Origin: a bacterium
GTDB lineage: Bacteria; Bdellovibrionota_C; UBA2361; RFPC01
Direction of reading: 5' to 3'
Length of the DNA stretch: 37,734 nucleotides
Assembly (NCBI GenBank): GCA_022763385.1
Contig: JALEGQ010000134.1
Coordinates: 1-37,734 of the forward strand
Each line of letters begins with the position of its first letter. The stretch's first letter is position 1. The notes beneath the pieces were generated by a model. That model was not told where the DNA came from. It saw only the letters and a program-made list of their open reading frames with translations, and searched no databases. Positions 15,850-23,811 of the stretch are shown here, piece after piece. Both the position numbers and the translations under genes were made by a program.

Positions 15850-16526
15850 GAAGACTCCCTCCCTCCACGAAAATCACCGATTATCCGTCCTCTATCAAGG
15901 ACGATGGTGCGCAATCCCATCTTCTCTATAAGCGCGAGATCGTGACTCGCCACGACCACGGTAATACCGGCACGGTTTGCCTCTTGGAGGAGCTGAAAAA
16001 CCTTCTCTGTCATCGCCGGATCAAGATTTCCCGTGGGCTCATCAGCGAGAATCAGCTTTGGCTTGTGAATGAGGGCCCGCAAAACGGCGACCCGCTGCTG
16101 TTCCCCTCCCGATAATGTCACCGGGAACTGCTGAGCCTTCTCCGCCATGCCGACCATCTCTAACAGCTGCATGGCCATCGCGAGTCGGGTATGGCGAGGA
16201 TACCGTTGCACCTCGAGTGGAAAGGCCACATTTTCAAGCACCGTCCGATCACTGAGGAGCTTATAATCTTGAAAAACGAAACCGACCTCTCGACGCAACT
16301 CCGGCAAGCCGCTCGAAGGCAAACTCTCAAGTTGTCGATCTGCAACCACGAGGGAGCCGCGCGAAAGGAGCTCGGCCCCGAAGAGGATTCGGAGGAGAGT
16401 ACTCTTTCCGGCACCGCTTGCTCCGGCGATACAAGCGAATTCTCCCTCACGAATAGCGAGGGTCACCCCATCAAGGGCTACCTGGTGAGGGGGGTAGAGC
16501 TTTGAGACCTGATGAAGCTCAATCAT
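15846..16526 (-). CDS. ftsE: Cell division ATP-binding protein FtsE
   Basis: The ABC-type ATPase partner of FtsX. It shows Walker A GASGAGKST, signature LSGGEQQRVAVLRAL, Walker B LILADEPTGNLDP and the H-loop VVVASHD. The 226-residue length and the N-terminus MIELHQVSKLYPP match FtsE. A GTG 15 bases upstream (16541) could add five residues; neither start has a strong ribosome site. It is the first gene of the ftsE-ftsX-envC operon, divergent from the mla operon across ~73 bases. Confidence 0.95.
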   Translation of the reverse strand: MIELHQVSKLYPPHQVALDGVTLAIREGEFACIAGASGAGKSTLLRILFGAELLSRGSLVVADRQLESLPSSGLPELRREVGFVFQDYKLLSDRTVLENVAFPLEVQRYPRHTRLAMAMQLLEMVGMAEKAQQFPVTLSGGEQQRVAVLRALIHKPKLILADEPTGNLDPAMTEKVFQLLQEANRAGITVVVASHDLALIEKMGLRTIVLDRGRIIGDFRGGRESS

Positions 16527-16562
16527 AGCGGCACATGTCACCGAGAAAAGTCTGGATTGATA

Positions 16563-16580
16563 GTCGCACGATCTTGCGAC
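16563..16580. repeat. Inverted repeat in the ftsE/mla divergent promoter region
   Basis: GTCGCA and TGCGAC pair perfectly around a six-base spacer, midway between the ftsE start and the lipoprotein start. TATACA lies eight bases to its right. It could be an operator acting on either transcript. No regulator can be named. Confidence 0.3.
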
Positions 16581-16599
16581 ACGCGCTATACATACCTGG

Positions 16600-17223
16600 A
16601 TGATGAGATTTCAGCTCTGTTCCCGACTCATTCTTTCCGTGCTGCTGCTGACGCCGCTCGGCTGCGCACGCGAGGTTACTCCGGTGACCTATACAGAACT
16701 TTTTCGGGAACACACCACCTCACGGTGGAAACTTCTCTCTCCTGAGAACGACGAACTCCCAGAGGAGTCGAATTCGCCCGACATCCTGGTACGTCGGCAA
16801 AACGACGGGAGAAACCTCTTTACCATCGGACTTCACAGTTGCCGCGAACTCCTCACCGAAGAGGGAGGTCGCTTTTCCCGCAGCTGGCAGAGAAACAGTA
16901 GTCGCCAACTCCTCCACGGCTTCCAGGAGGTAGAACTTTTCGAAGAGTGGCCAGTCAAGGAGGGGAATCTTTCTGTCTCGCTTGCGAACGCTTCTCTTTC
17001 TCACCAACCACTCTCCCTGATCCTCTTCGCCGCACTTCATGAAGGATGCGTTCAAGAACAGATCTTCTGGAGCTCTCGCCGAGAAGAGATGCGCACAGAA
17101 GAGCGGAAGCAGGTGGCGACAGAACTCCTTCAAGAACTGAACACCATCCCCCCATGGAATGCGGCTCCGTGGAGAGAGATTCTTGAACACTCAACATCCA
17201 GCCGAGACGGGAGCGAGTCGTGA
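16600..17223 (+). CDS. Putative lipoprotein heading the mla operon
   Basis: A 207-residue protein with a short charged N-terminus, a hydrophobic segment and LLLTPLGC, a somewhat atypical lipobox with the acylated cysteine at residue 22. The rest is hydrophilic, with no recognised domain, and two further cysteines (in LHSCREL and EGCVQEQ). Its stop overlaps the mlaE GTG, so it is coupled to the lipid transporter and may act with it, as accessory lipoproteins do in other MCE systems. That role is inferred from position only. Two adjacent ATGs (16600, 16603) are possible starts, with a weak ribosome site. Confidence 0.75.
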   Translation: MMRFQLCSRLILSVLLLTPLGCAREVTPVTYTELFREHTTSRWKLLSPENDELPEESNSPDILVRRQNDGRNLFTIGLHSCRELLTEEGGRFSRSWQRNSSRQLLHGFQEVELFEEWPVKEGNLSVSLANASLSHQPLSLILFAALHEGCVQEQIFWSSRREEMRTEERKQVATELLQELNTIPPWNAAPWREILEHSTSSRDGSES

Positions 17224-17963
17224 CGCCGTATCTCGCTCAGATCGGATCGTATTTTTTCTTCTTTCAAGAGATGCTCAGCGACCTGATCAAAAATGGAGTA
17301 GATCGTGCCGAGCTTGCTGAGCAGATCGTTAAAATCGGAGCACGCTCCCTCCCTATCGTGCTCCTCACCGCCCTCTTTACGGGTATGGTGCTCGCTCTCC
17401 AAACGGCGTTCGCGATGGAGCGGTTTGGAGCAAAGAACTACGTCGGCAATGTCGTGGGGATCGCCCTGGCACGCGAACTCGGACCTGTCCTCTCAGCACT
17501 CATGGTATGCGGGCGTGTCGGTGCGGGAGTTGCCGCTGAGCTCGGCTCGATGGCGGTCACGGAGCAGATCGATGCGATGCGGTGCCTCGGCGGAAACCCG
17601 ATCTCGAAACTGGTGACTCCACGGGTGGTCGCTGCTCTTATCGTGCTTCCAGGACTCGTCATCACCGCAGACCTTCTCGGCATATACGGCGGGCTTCTCA
17701 TCGCAGTGGTACAACTCGACATCTCGGGACACCTATTTTACACCTCACTCGTTTCAACCATTACCATTCGTGACTTTACTGATGGACTCATCAAGAGCGG
17801 GGTTTTCGGTGTGTTGGTAGTGCTTCTCGCCTGTTACAACGGAATGAGAACCACTGGCGGCACCGTAGGGGTAGGAAAAGCCACGACTCTCACCGTGGTG
17901 ATCGGGAGTGTGATCATCTTTGTCTCAGACTTTTTTCTCACGAAGCTGATGCTCGCATTTTAG
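17220..17963 (+). CDS. mlaE: MlaE-family ABC transporter permease
   Basis: The inner-membrane permease of an MCE/Mla lipid transporter. The 247-residue length and about five hydrophobic segments fit the family. Conserved blocks include ALFTGMVLALQ, ARELGPVLSALMVCGRVGAG, ELGSMAVTEQIDAM and GGNPISKLVTPRVVA. The start is GTG, overlapping the lipoprotein stop (GTGA). It is followed 16 bases later by mlaF. The direction of lipid movement cannot be read from the sequence. Confidence 0.95.
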   Translation: MTPYLAQIGSYFFFFQEMLSDLIKNGVDRAELAEQIVKIGARSLPIVLLTALFTGMVLALQTAFAMERFGAKNYVGNVVGIALARELGPVLSALMVCGRVGAGVAAELGSMAVTEQIDAMRCLGGNPISKLVTPRVVAALIVLPGLVITADLLGIYGGLLIAVVQLDISGHLFYTSLVSTITIRDFTDGLIKSGVFGVLVVLLACYNGMRTTGGTVGVGKATTLTVVIGSVIIFVSDFFLTKLMLAF

Positions 17964-17979
17964 GTATTCTGGTGTTCTC

Positions 17980-18762
17980 ATGAGCCATACTGAACAGCAA
18001 GCCGAGCCGTATGCCGTGCAATTTGAGGATGTCTCGCTCTCTTTTGGAGACACGGTAGTCCACCAAGAACTCTCATTTTCGATCACCCCCGGAGAGTCCG
18101 TAACTTTTCTCGGCCCGAGTGGAACCGGGAAAACGGTCGTTCTGAAGTTGATAGTCGGACTGCTCACCCCTACGCGAGGCGATGTTTCCGTCTTTGGGAG
18201 AGAGATCGCGAGACTCGAGGAAGAAGAACTCCAGAAAGTTCGGGCTGAGGTTGGAGTCCTCTTTCAGGGAGCCGCACTCTTTGACTCCCTCTCAGTCTAT
18301 GAGAACGTCGCCTACTCCCTCCGAGTTCGAGGGGGCAGCGATGAGGAAGAGATTCGCCACACCGTCATTGAAAAATTGCGACTCGTGAATCTCGAAGAGA
18401 AGCACCCCCTTTTTCCTGCAGAACTCTCGGGGGGACAGAAAAAGCGGGTTGGCCTCGCTCGCGCGCTGGCCTCGGAGCCAAAGATCATGCTTTTCGACGA
18501 ACCAACGACTGGCCTTGATCCGACCTCCGTGCGCATGATTGATGAACTGATGATTCGGCTGAATGAAGAGCTCCAGATAACAACGATATCGATCACCCAC
18601 GATATTGCGAGCGCTCGACGAGTATCTTCTCGATGGATCCTGCTTGCTAAAGGAAGGGTACAGGCCGACGGCAGGGTAGCGGAACTCGAAGGGAACAACT
18701 CCGCCATACAGCGCTTCGTTACCGGAAATTGGAATGAGGAGAAGATAACCCATGAAAAATGA
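17980..18762 (+). CDS. mlaF: MlaF-family ABC transporter ATP-binding protein
   Basis: The ATPase that drives the Mla-type lipid transporter. It has Walker A GPSGTGKT, Q-loop LFQGAALFDSLSV (typical of MlaF), signature LSGGQKKRVGLARAL, Walker B IMLFDEPTTGLDP and switch ITHD. The 260-residue length is normal. An ATG at 17980 follows mlaE closely. The 3' end overlaps mlaD by 11 bases, so translation is coupled. Confidence 0.95.
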   Translation: MSHTEQQAEPYAVQFEDVSLSFGDTVVHQELSFSITPGESVTFLGPSGTGKTVVLKLIVGLLTPTRGDVSVFGREIARLEEEELQKVRAEVGVLFQGAALFDSLSVYENVAYSLRVRGGSDEEEIRHTVIEKLRLVNLEEKHPLFPAELSGGQKKRVGLARALASEPKIMLFDEPTTGLDPTSVRMIDELMIRLNEELQITTISITHDIASARRVSSRWILLAKGRVQADGRVAELEGNNSAIQRFVTGNWNEEKITHEK

Positions 18763-19807
18763 AACGCGCGCCGGTTTTTTTGTAGTAGCAACCCTCGCTC
18801 TCCTCGCAGCAACCGTGCTCACGCTCGGGAAGGAGAAGCAGATATTCGCCTCTCAAGAGGTCTACTATACCTCCTTCGAGGATGTTCGTGGATTAAAGGT
18901 TGGAGCTCCAATACGACTTGGTGGAATCACGATCGGACGAGTTTCACAGATCGGATTTGCAGAAGATCTCATCGACAACACCGTATATGTCACGCTCGAG
19001 ATTAATGAGAAGTTTACCTCTCGCCTAAAGGTAGATTCAAAAACATCCATTGCGAGCCAAGGCCTGCTCGGTGACCGTTTTCTCCAGGTATCATCTGGAA
19101 CGAAGGCCTCAATTGTCACTCCTGGAGGAAACCTGCAGAGCGAAGAAACTGGAGACATCTCGGATATTCTTCAACACGCCGGAACCGTGACGAAAAACAT
19201 CTCTTCACTCTCCTCCACCCTGGAAGAGGTCGTTGGGGACTTTCAGATCCACTCCGCTCAGAACATCCGCGAGACCCTTGCGGATCTCAACGCCATTACC
19301 GAAGCCGTACGCTCTGGTGATGGACTTGCTCACCGGGTAATCTTCTCGAAGGAAGACGGGGACCGTATGATCCAAGATATGGAATCCGCCTTTCAGAGCG
19401 TCGTTGCCATCACAAAGGAGATCGAGTCGGGCGACGGCCTCCTGCACAAGCTCATCTTCAGCCCAGAAGCTGCGACGATCACTGATGACTTCTTTCAGAC
19501 GGCAGAGAATCTCTCTGAAGCCTCGATAGCACTCCGTGAAGTTATGGCAGAGATTCGAGATGGACACGGGCTTCTCCACGGCCTGATATACGGAGAAGAA
19601 CCCGGTGGTCTTGACGAACTCTCACAAAAACTCGCCGAGATTATCAACAACCTTGAATCTGCCACGAGTGCTCTCCAGCGGGGCAGCGGCACCCTCGGGG
19701 CCCTCCTGATGGACTCCTCCCTGTATGACAACCTCGTAGAGATCACCGATGACGCCAAGAGAAGCTTCCTATTACGAAGTGCCATACGGGCAACACTCAA
19801 CGATTAA
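18752..19807 (+). CDS. mlaD: MlaD/MCE-domain lipid-binding protein with C-terminal repeats
   Basis: The periplasmic, membrane-anchored lipid-binding subunit. Residues ~8-26 form a single membrane anchor. The MCE domain (~35-125) has SFEDVRGLKVGAPIRLGGITIGRV and GLLGDRFLQV, the core family pattern. The C-terminal region (~140-330) is helical and repeats a short motif about every 40 residues: SGDGLAHRVIF (188), SGDGLLHKLIF (226), DGHGLLHGLIY (270) and GSGTLGALLM (311). At 351 residues it is much longer than E. coli MlaD (~180) and may reach further across the periplasm. A hairpin terminator follows 23 bases after the stop, ending the operon. Confidence 0.93.
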   Translation: MKNETRAGFFVVATLALLAATVLTLGKEKQIFASQEVYYTSFEDVRGLKVGAPIRLGGITIGRVSQIGFAEDLIDNTVYVTLEINEKFTSRLKVDSKTSIASQGLLGDRFLQVSSGTKASIVTPGGNLQSEETGDISDILQHAGTVTKNISSLSSTLEEVVGDFQIHSAQNIRETLADLNAITEAVRSGDGLAHRVIFSKEDGDRMIQDMESAFQSVVAITKEIESGDGLLHKLIFSPEAATITDDFFQTAENLSEASIALREVMAEIRDGHGLLHGLIYGEEPGGLDELSQKLAEIINNLESATSALQRGSGTLGALLMDSSLYDNLVEITDDAKRSFLLRSAIRATLND

Positions 19808-19830
19808 CTGTAGTGATCGTCAAAAATAAT

Positions 19831-19853
19831 GGCACGAAGTGCCGTTCTTTTTG
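19831..19853. terminator. Bidirectional terminator between mlaD and photolyase genes
   Basis: GGCAC and GTGCC form a stem with a GAA loop between convergent genes. On the plus strand GTTCTTTTT follows, and on the minus strand ATTATTTTTG follows, so it can end both transcripts. Confidence 0.7.
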
Positions 19854-19862
19854 GTGAACGCT

Positions 19863-21323
19863 CTAATCCTTTCCGAACGCCTCAAGCGCACGATCACGCC
19901 CCTCTTCGTGTTCAATCATTGGAAGTGGATATCCGGCCTTCTTCGCCTCTTCCTCGCTCGGGTGATGAAGAGAAGCAGTCGAAAGCCCTTGAAGCTCCGG
20001 ACAATACGTTTTGATAAATTCTCCCTTGCTATCGTAGCGAGAACTCTGACTGTACGGATTAAAAATCCGAAAATACGGCTGCGCATCGGTACCGGTCGAG
20101 GAGCTCCACTGCCACCCCCCGTTATTACTCGCAAAATCAGCATCGACCAGCTTTTCATTGAAGTACCGCTCTCCCCACCGCCAATCGATCAGAAGGTGCT
20201 TCGTGAGAAACATCGCCACCACCATCCGCAGCCGGTTATGCATCCATCCCGTCGTATTGAGCTGACGCATGGCGGCGTCAATGATCGGATAGCCCGTCAT
20301 TCCCGAACTCCACCGCTCGAACTGCTCTTCGTCGTACCGCCATTCAACGGCTTCATCAACGGACTCTCGAAACGCCCTCCCCTTACACACTCGCTCCTGA
20401 AAGAGGAGGACATGTCTATAAAACTCACGCCAGATAATCTCTGAGGCCCAGACCATCGGACCACTCTTCTCTAGCGAGAGCTCATCGTTCCCAGCACGTA
20501 CCGCATAAGCGAGACACTTTCTCGGTGAGATAGCCCCAACGGCGAGGTAGGGCGAAAGACGGCTCGTCCCAGGATGCCACGGATAGTCTCGCTTCTCGTG
20601 GTAAGAAGAGATCGCTGAGTCAGAAAACTTCTTGAGCGCTTCAAGCCCCTCACGCTCCCCTCCTGGCCACTCCTCCTCAAACAGGTCAAGAGCAGGAAAG
20701 AGGTCTGGAAGTGGCGGTGCATAGGAGAGCTCTGATGGCTTCTCGGGAGCACTTCTCTGCTGAGGACGGGGACGTACGGAAGGCATTCCCCGGTCTTCGA
20801 GCAGGGAGATAAACCGCTTCTTGAAAGGAGTAAAAACCGTGTAGGGATCCCCCTTCCCCGTGCGGAGCTCAGGATCATTCGGTGCAAGACAGGTCTGATC
20901 ATGAAAGAGCAAGAACGAGACACCGTGTTCCAAAAGAGACTCGGCTACTCTCTCGTCACGCCGTCGCTCATTCACCTCATATTCGTGGTTCGCATACACC
21001 GATGTCGCTGAGCATTGCGCCGCAACCGCAACGAGAGCCTCAGGAATCTCCGCAAAAGAGTCCCGCTCAAAGATCAATAGTGGGATGCCGAGCTCAGCGA
21101 GATTCTTCTGTAGCGCGTGCAGGGAACGGAGGGTAAAGGCGATCTTTGGATCCCCCCAGTCGTGCTCACGCCACTGCTGCACCGTGATAAAAAACACCCC
21201 ATAGACCTTACCCGCAAAACTCTGGGTTGCAGCTTCAGCAAGAGCGGTATTATCCATCACCCGAAGGTCCGATCGGAACCACACCAGACGAGCCCCACCC
21301 TCTCCATCTGCGCTTTTCGCCAT
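19863..21323 (-). CDS. phrB: Deoxyribodipyrimidine photolyase (class I CPD type)
   Basis: Uses blue light and FAD to split cyclobutane pyrimidine dimers. The N-terminal antenna-binding Rossmann domain begins VWFRSDLRVMDN (residues ~14-25). The FAD-binding half has the core motifs TSRLSPYLAVGAIS, WREFYRHVL, TGYPIIDAAMRQL, GWMHNRLRMVVAMFL and NNGGWQWSSSTGTDAQPYFR. The asparagine-containing active-site loop and the tryptophans needed for electron transfer are present, and this pattern favours CPD photolyase over cryptochrome. The 486-residue length is typical. The ATG has GGAAGAAGAG upstream. It is nine bases after the SlyD-like gene and probably cotranscribed. Confidence 0.95.
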   Translation of the reverse strand: MAKSADGEGGARLVWFRSDLRVMDNTALAEAATQSFAGKVYGVFFITVQQWREHDWGDPKIAFTLRSLHALQKNLAELGIPLLIFERDSFAEIPEALVAVAAQCSATSVYANHEYEVNERRRDERVAESLLEHGVSFLLFHDQTCLAPNDPELRTGKGDPYTVFTPFKKRFISLLEDRGMPSVRPRPQQRSAPEKPSELSYAPPLPDLFPALDLFEEEWPGGEREGLEALKKFSDSAISSYHEKRDYPWHPGTSRLSPYLAVGAISPRKCLAYAVRAGNDELSLEKSGPMVWASEIIWREFYRHVLLFQERVCKGRAFRESVDEAVEWRYDEEQFERWSSGMTGYPIIDAAMRQLNTTGWMHNRLRMVVAMFLTKHLLIDWRWGERYFNEKLVDADFASNNGGWQWSSSTGTDAQPYFRIFNPYSQSSRYDSKGEFIKTYCPELQGLSTASLHHPSEEEAKKAGYPLPMIEHEEGRDRALEAFGKD

Positions 21324-21332
21324 CTCTTCTTC

Positions 21333-21734
21333 CTACTCCTCTTCTCCGATCAACTCAAAGACCACGCTCTGGCCAGCCAGAGGGTGATTGGCATCGAGGG
21401 TAACGACCTGGCCATCATTCCCGATCACCGTCACCAGAAGCTCCTCACTCTCATCAAGGACAAACCGCATCACCGCCCCGAACTGAAGGGCCGCTCGTTC
21501 CGGCAACTTCCCTCTCGGAACCGAGAATACGAGCTCTTCGTCGCGCACCCCATAGGCCTTCTCTGGGGGAAGCTTTACCCTGACCTCCTGCCCCGGCCGC
21601 AAAGTGGAGATCCTGGTCATTACCTCTTCCGGGAAACCGAGGTCATCGGCGGGAAGAGAAATCGGCCCTCCAGAAGCCTCACTCGACTCAAAAATGCCAC
21701 CGTCTTCTAATACGATACGGTAGGAAAGTTTCAT
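21333..21734 (-). CDS. FKBP-type peptidyl-prolyl isomerase, SlyD-like
   Basis: A proline isomerase and chaperone of the SlyD group. The 133-residue protein has the split FKBP fold with the inserted chaperone flap (~65-115), reading VRVKLPPEKAYGVRDEELVFSVP, then VTLDANHPLAGQSVVFEL, the canonical SlyD ending of the core. The metal-binding His/Cys-rich tail of E. coli SlyD is absent, as in short relatives. Two consecutive ATGs occur; the second (21734) is five bases from AAAGG and is preferred, and the first adds one Met. Upstream of the photolyase gene on the same strand. Confidence 0.93.
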   Translation of the reverse strand: MKLSYRIVLEDGGIFESSEASGGPISLPADDLGFPEEVMTRISTLRPGQEVRVKLPPEKAYGVRDEELVFSVPRGKLPERAALQFGAVMRFVLDESEELLVTVIGNDGQVVTLDANHPLAGQSVVFELIGEEE

Positions 21735-21818
21735 CATAACCTTTCAAAAAGTGCTTTCTTTTTTTCTCGATACGACCGATGTCTCCTGAAGAGACCCGCA
21801 GACAGGCGGGTCGAGCAT

Positions 21819-22073
21819 ATGGAGACCACCACGGTGACCGGAATATTTTGCCTCTTTTTCGGATGTAGCGCTCTCATTTTCGGAGTTCTCAGACCGCTCT
21901 CGGTGGCCCATGCCCACAAAAGAGGGCTCAGAAGCCAGGAGGAGTTCGAACTCGCCAAGGTACTCGCCGTCCGCCACTACTACCCCGGACTCCACAAGCT
22001 GACCCCCGAAGAGCTCCGAGACCAGTTCGACGTCGAAGCCGCCTACGCCAACATCGGCCGCCGCCGAACCTAA
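21819..22073 (+). CDS. Small membrane protein of unknown function
   Basis: An 84-residue protein with one hydrophobic segment at residues ~7-26 (TGIFCLFFGCSALIFGVL) and a charged soluble tail with Lys, Arg and Glu (LTPEELRDQF). No family is recognised. Third codon positions are strongly C/G-biased like the real genes around it, which supports coding. The ribosome site is weak. It stands alone on the plus strand between the SlyD-like gene and ftsZ and would share the strong terminator at 22176-22206. Confidence 0.6.
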   Translation: METTTVTGIFCLFFGCSALIFGVLRPLSVAHAHKRGLRSQEEFELAKVLAVRHYYPGLHKLTPEELRDQFDVEAAYANIGRRRT

Positions 22074-22175
22074 CGGGTGTCAGACACCCATGAGGTTTTG
22101 GGGAATACGCAATTAATTCAGCGAGATAGAGACGCGAAAAAAGGGGAAAGTCATCCCGGGGACGAATTTTTGAGC

Positions 22176-22206
22176 AAAAAAACGGCCGCTGGGAGCGGCC
22201 GTTTTT
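22176..22206. terminator. Strong bidirectional Rho-independent terminator after ftsZ
   Basis: A 13-bp perfect stem (22178-22190 with 22194-22206, core ACGGCCGCT/AGCGGCCGT) has a GGG loop. A-tracts on the left and T-tracts on the right make it a terminator on both strands. It lies nine bases past the ftsZ stop on the minus strand, ending in seven Ts. The 100 bases to its left hold no gene. Confidence 0.92.
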
Positions 22207-22214
22207 CGAGGAAT

Positions 22215-23594
22215 TTAGTCTCCTTGCTTCCGGAGGAAGGTCGGGATTTCGTACTTTTCCTGGTCTTCCGGTCCAGAGAGGACGGGGAGCTTTTTCGTTC
22301 GAACGGTGTCGTTCTCAACGTTCTCTTTTCCAGCTCTCATCAACGGAGTGTGGCCGGCACCGGTGTTTCGTCCGCCGGCGCTGAATCCACTGGTTGACTG
22401 CTGCGAGTTCCCCTGCTGAGAACTTCCCTGGTCGCTGCCTCCCGCACTAAGACCTCCAGCACTGAGACCGCCAGTACTGAGACCTACCCCACTGTTCGTG
22501 GTGCGAGAAACCTCGATTCCCTCTTCCATGTCCTTCCCGAAGCCAGTGGCGATCACCGTCACGCGGACTTTGTCCTCAACCTCTGGGTCGATAACCATTC
22601 CCCAGATGATGTTTGCATCGTCGTGCGCCTCTGAGTGGATGAGCTCTGCGGCTTCGTTCACTTCCTGGAGCGTCACGTCAGACGAAGCGGTCACGTTGAT
22701 GAGGACGCCCTTCGCTCCGTGGATAGAGATATCTTCAAGAAGCGGACTGGAAACGGCTTTCTCTGCCGCTTCAAGCGCTCGGTTGTCTCCGCTCGACTCT
22801 CCTGTTCCCATCATGGCCATGCCCATCTCAGCCATGACCGCTCGTACGTCTGCGAAGTCAACGTTCACCAAACCTTCAAAGAAGATCAGGTCACTAATCC
22901 CTTTGACGGCTTGAAAGAGGATATCATCTGCTTTTTTGAAGGTGTCGAGCAGTGAGGTGTTTCTTCCTGCGACAGAGAGCAATCGTTGATTTGGGATCGT
23001 GATCAAGGTGTCGACCTTATTCGCAAGCTCGACCATCCCTCGTTCGGCATTCTTCATCCGACGCTTTCCCTCAAAGAGAAAGGGCTTGGTCACGACACCA
23101 ACGGTGAGACACCCCATCTCCTTGGCAACCTCTGCCACCACAGAAGACCCAAGCGTTCCCGTTCCACCACCGAGTCCAGCCGTGATGAACACCATGTCAG
23201 CACCCTCAAGGGCTCTCCGGACCTCTTCCTCGCTCTCCTGAGCGGCAGCATAGCCGATATCTGGATCCGCACCAGCTCCAAGTCCCTTGGTAATCTCTTG
23301 CCCGAGTTGGATTTTATTTTGAGCTTTGCTCGAAGCAAGCGCCTGTGCATCGGTGTTGGCGGCAAAGAACTCCACCCCTTCAAGGCCACTGTCGATCATG
23401 TTGTTGACCGCGTTAACTCCGGCACCACCAATTCCAAAGACTTTGATGTACGCTTTGCTGTTCTTGAGACGCTCTAAAATATCATCGTTACTCATAGCTT
23501 CTTTATCCCTTATGTACTCCAAAAACCCGAGTTGTTGAGAGCTCACACTCTCCTTACCACTCTCTTCCTCTCCCGCATCGCTTCCCTCTGGCAC
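22215..23594 (-). CDS. ftsZ: Cell division protein FtsZ (with N-terminal extension)
   Basis: The tubulin-like GTPase that forms the division ring. Nucleotide-binding parts include [13 protein letters not shown] (54-66), AANTDAQAL and [11 protein letters not shown]. The T4 signature reads GGGTGTLG (142-149) instead of the usual GGGTGTGA. The synergy loop [11 protein letters not shown] (244-254) is intact. A Ser/Gly/Gln-rich linker with GLSAGG repeats (~366-440) leads to the conserved C-terminal peptide [11 protein letters not shown], the FtsA/ZipA docking site. The frame begins at GTG 23594 with an excellent GAGGAG five bases upstream, giving a 33-residue extension before the normal FtsZ N-terminus. 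An internal ATG at 23495 has a weaker site. It is downstream of ftsA across 217 bases. Confidence 0.95.
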   Translation of the reverse strand: MPEGSDAGEEESGKESVSSQQLGFLEYIRDKEAMSNDDILERLKNSKAYIKVFGIGGAGVNAVNNMIDSGLEGVEFFAANTDAQALASSKAQNKIQLGQEITKGLGAGADPDIGYAAAQESEEEVRRALEGADMVFITAGLGGGTGTLGSSVVAEVAKEMGCLTVGVVTKPFLFEGKRRMKNAERGMVELANKVDTLITIPNQRLLSVAGRNTSLLDTFKKADDILFQAVKGISDLIFFEGLVNVDFADVRAVMAEMGMAMMGTGESSGDNRALEAAEKAVSSPLLEDISIHGAKGVLINVTASSDVTLQEVNEAAELIHSEAHDDANIIWGMVIDPEVEDKVRVTVIATGFGKDMEEGIEVSRTTNSGVGLSTGGLSAGGLSAGGSDQGSSQQGNSQQSTSGFSAGGRNTGAGHTPLMRAGKENVENDTVRTKKLPVLSGPEDQEKYEIPTFLRKQGD

Positions 23595-23811
23595 AAGCTC
23601 TCCTCAAACTCCTTCTCCAGAAAGCCGACTTCCAAAAAGTGCCGGTAGACTACTGAAGATGTCCCCCATTTTCCAGTAATGCCTTTCAAGAATTTCAAAA
23701 AGAACTCACGAAAGGGCCACCAGCCAAAAAACTCACTTTAAGTTCATTAAACCAACTCACACCGAAAGTAAAGCACGAAGAGGGGGCTGAGCGAAAACCC
23801 CGGGATAGGGC
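23595..23811 (-). other. ftsA-ftsZ intergenic leader
   Basis: 217 bases without a gene, unusually long between ftsA and ftsZ. It ends with GGAGAAGGAG and GAGGAG, the latter the ftsZ ribosome site. It has AT-rich stretches (about 23680-23760) that could hold an ftsZ promoter, but I see no convincing -35/-10 pair. No terminator hairpin was found, so read-through from ftsA is possible. Confidence 0.4.
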
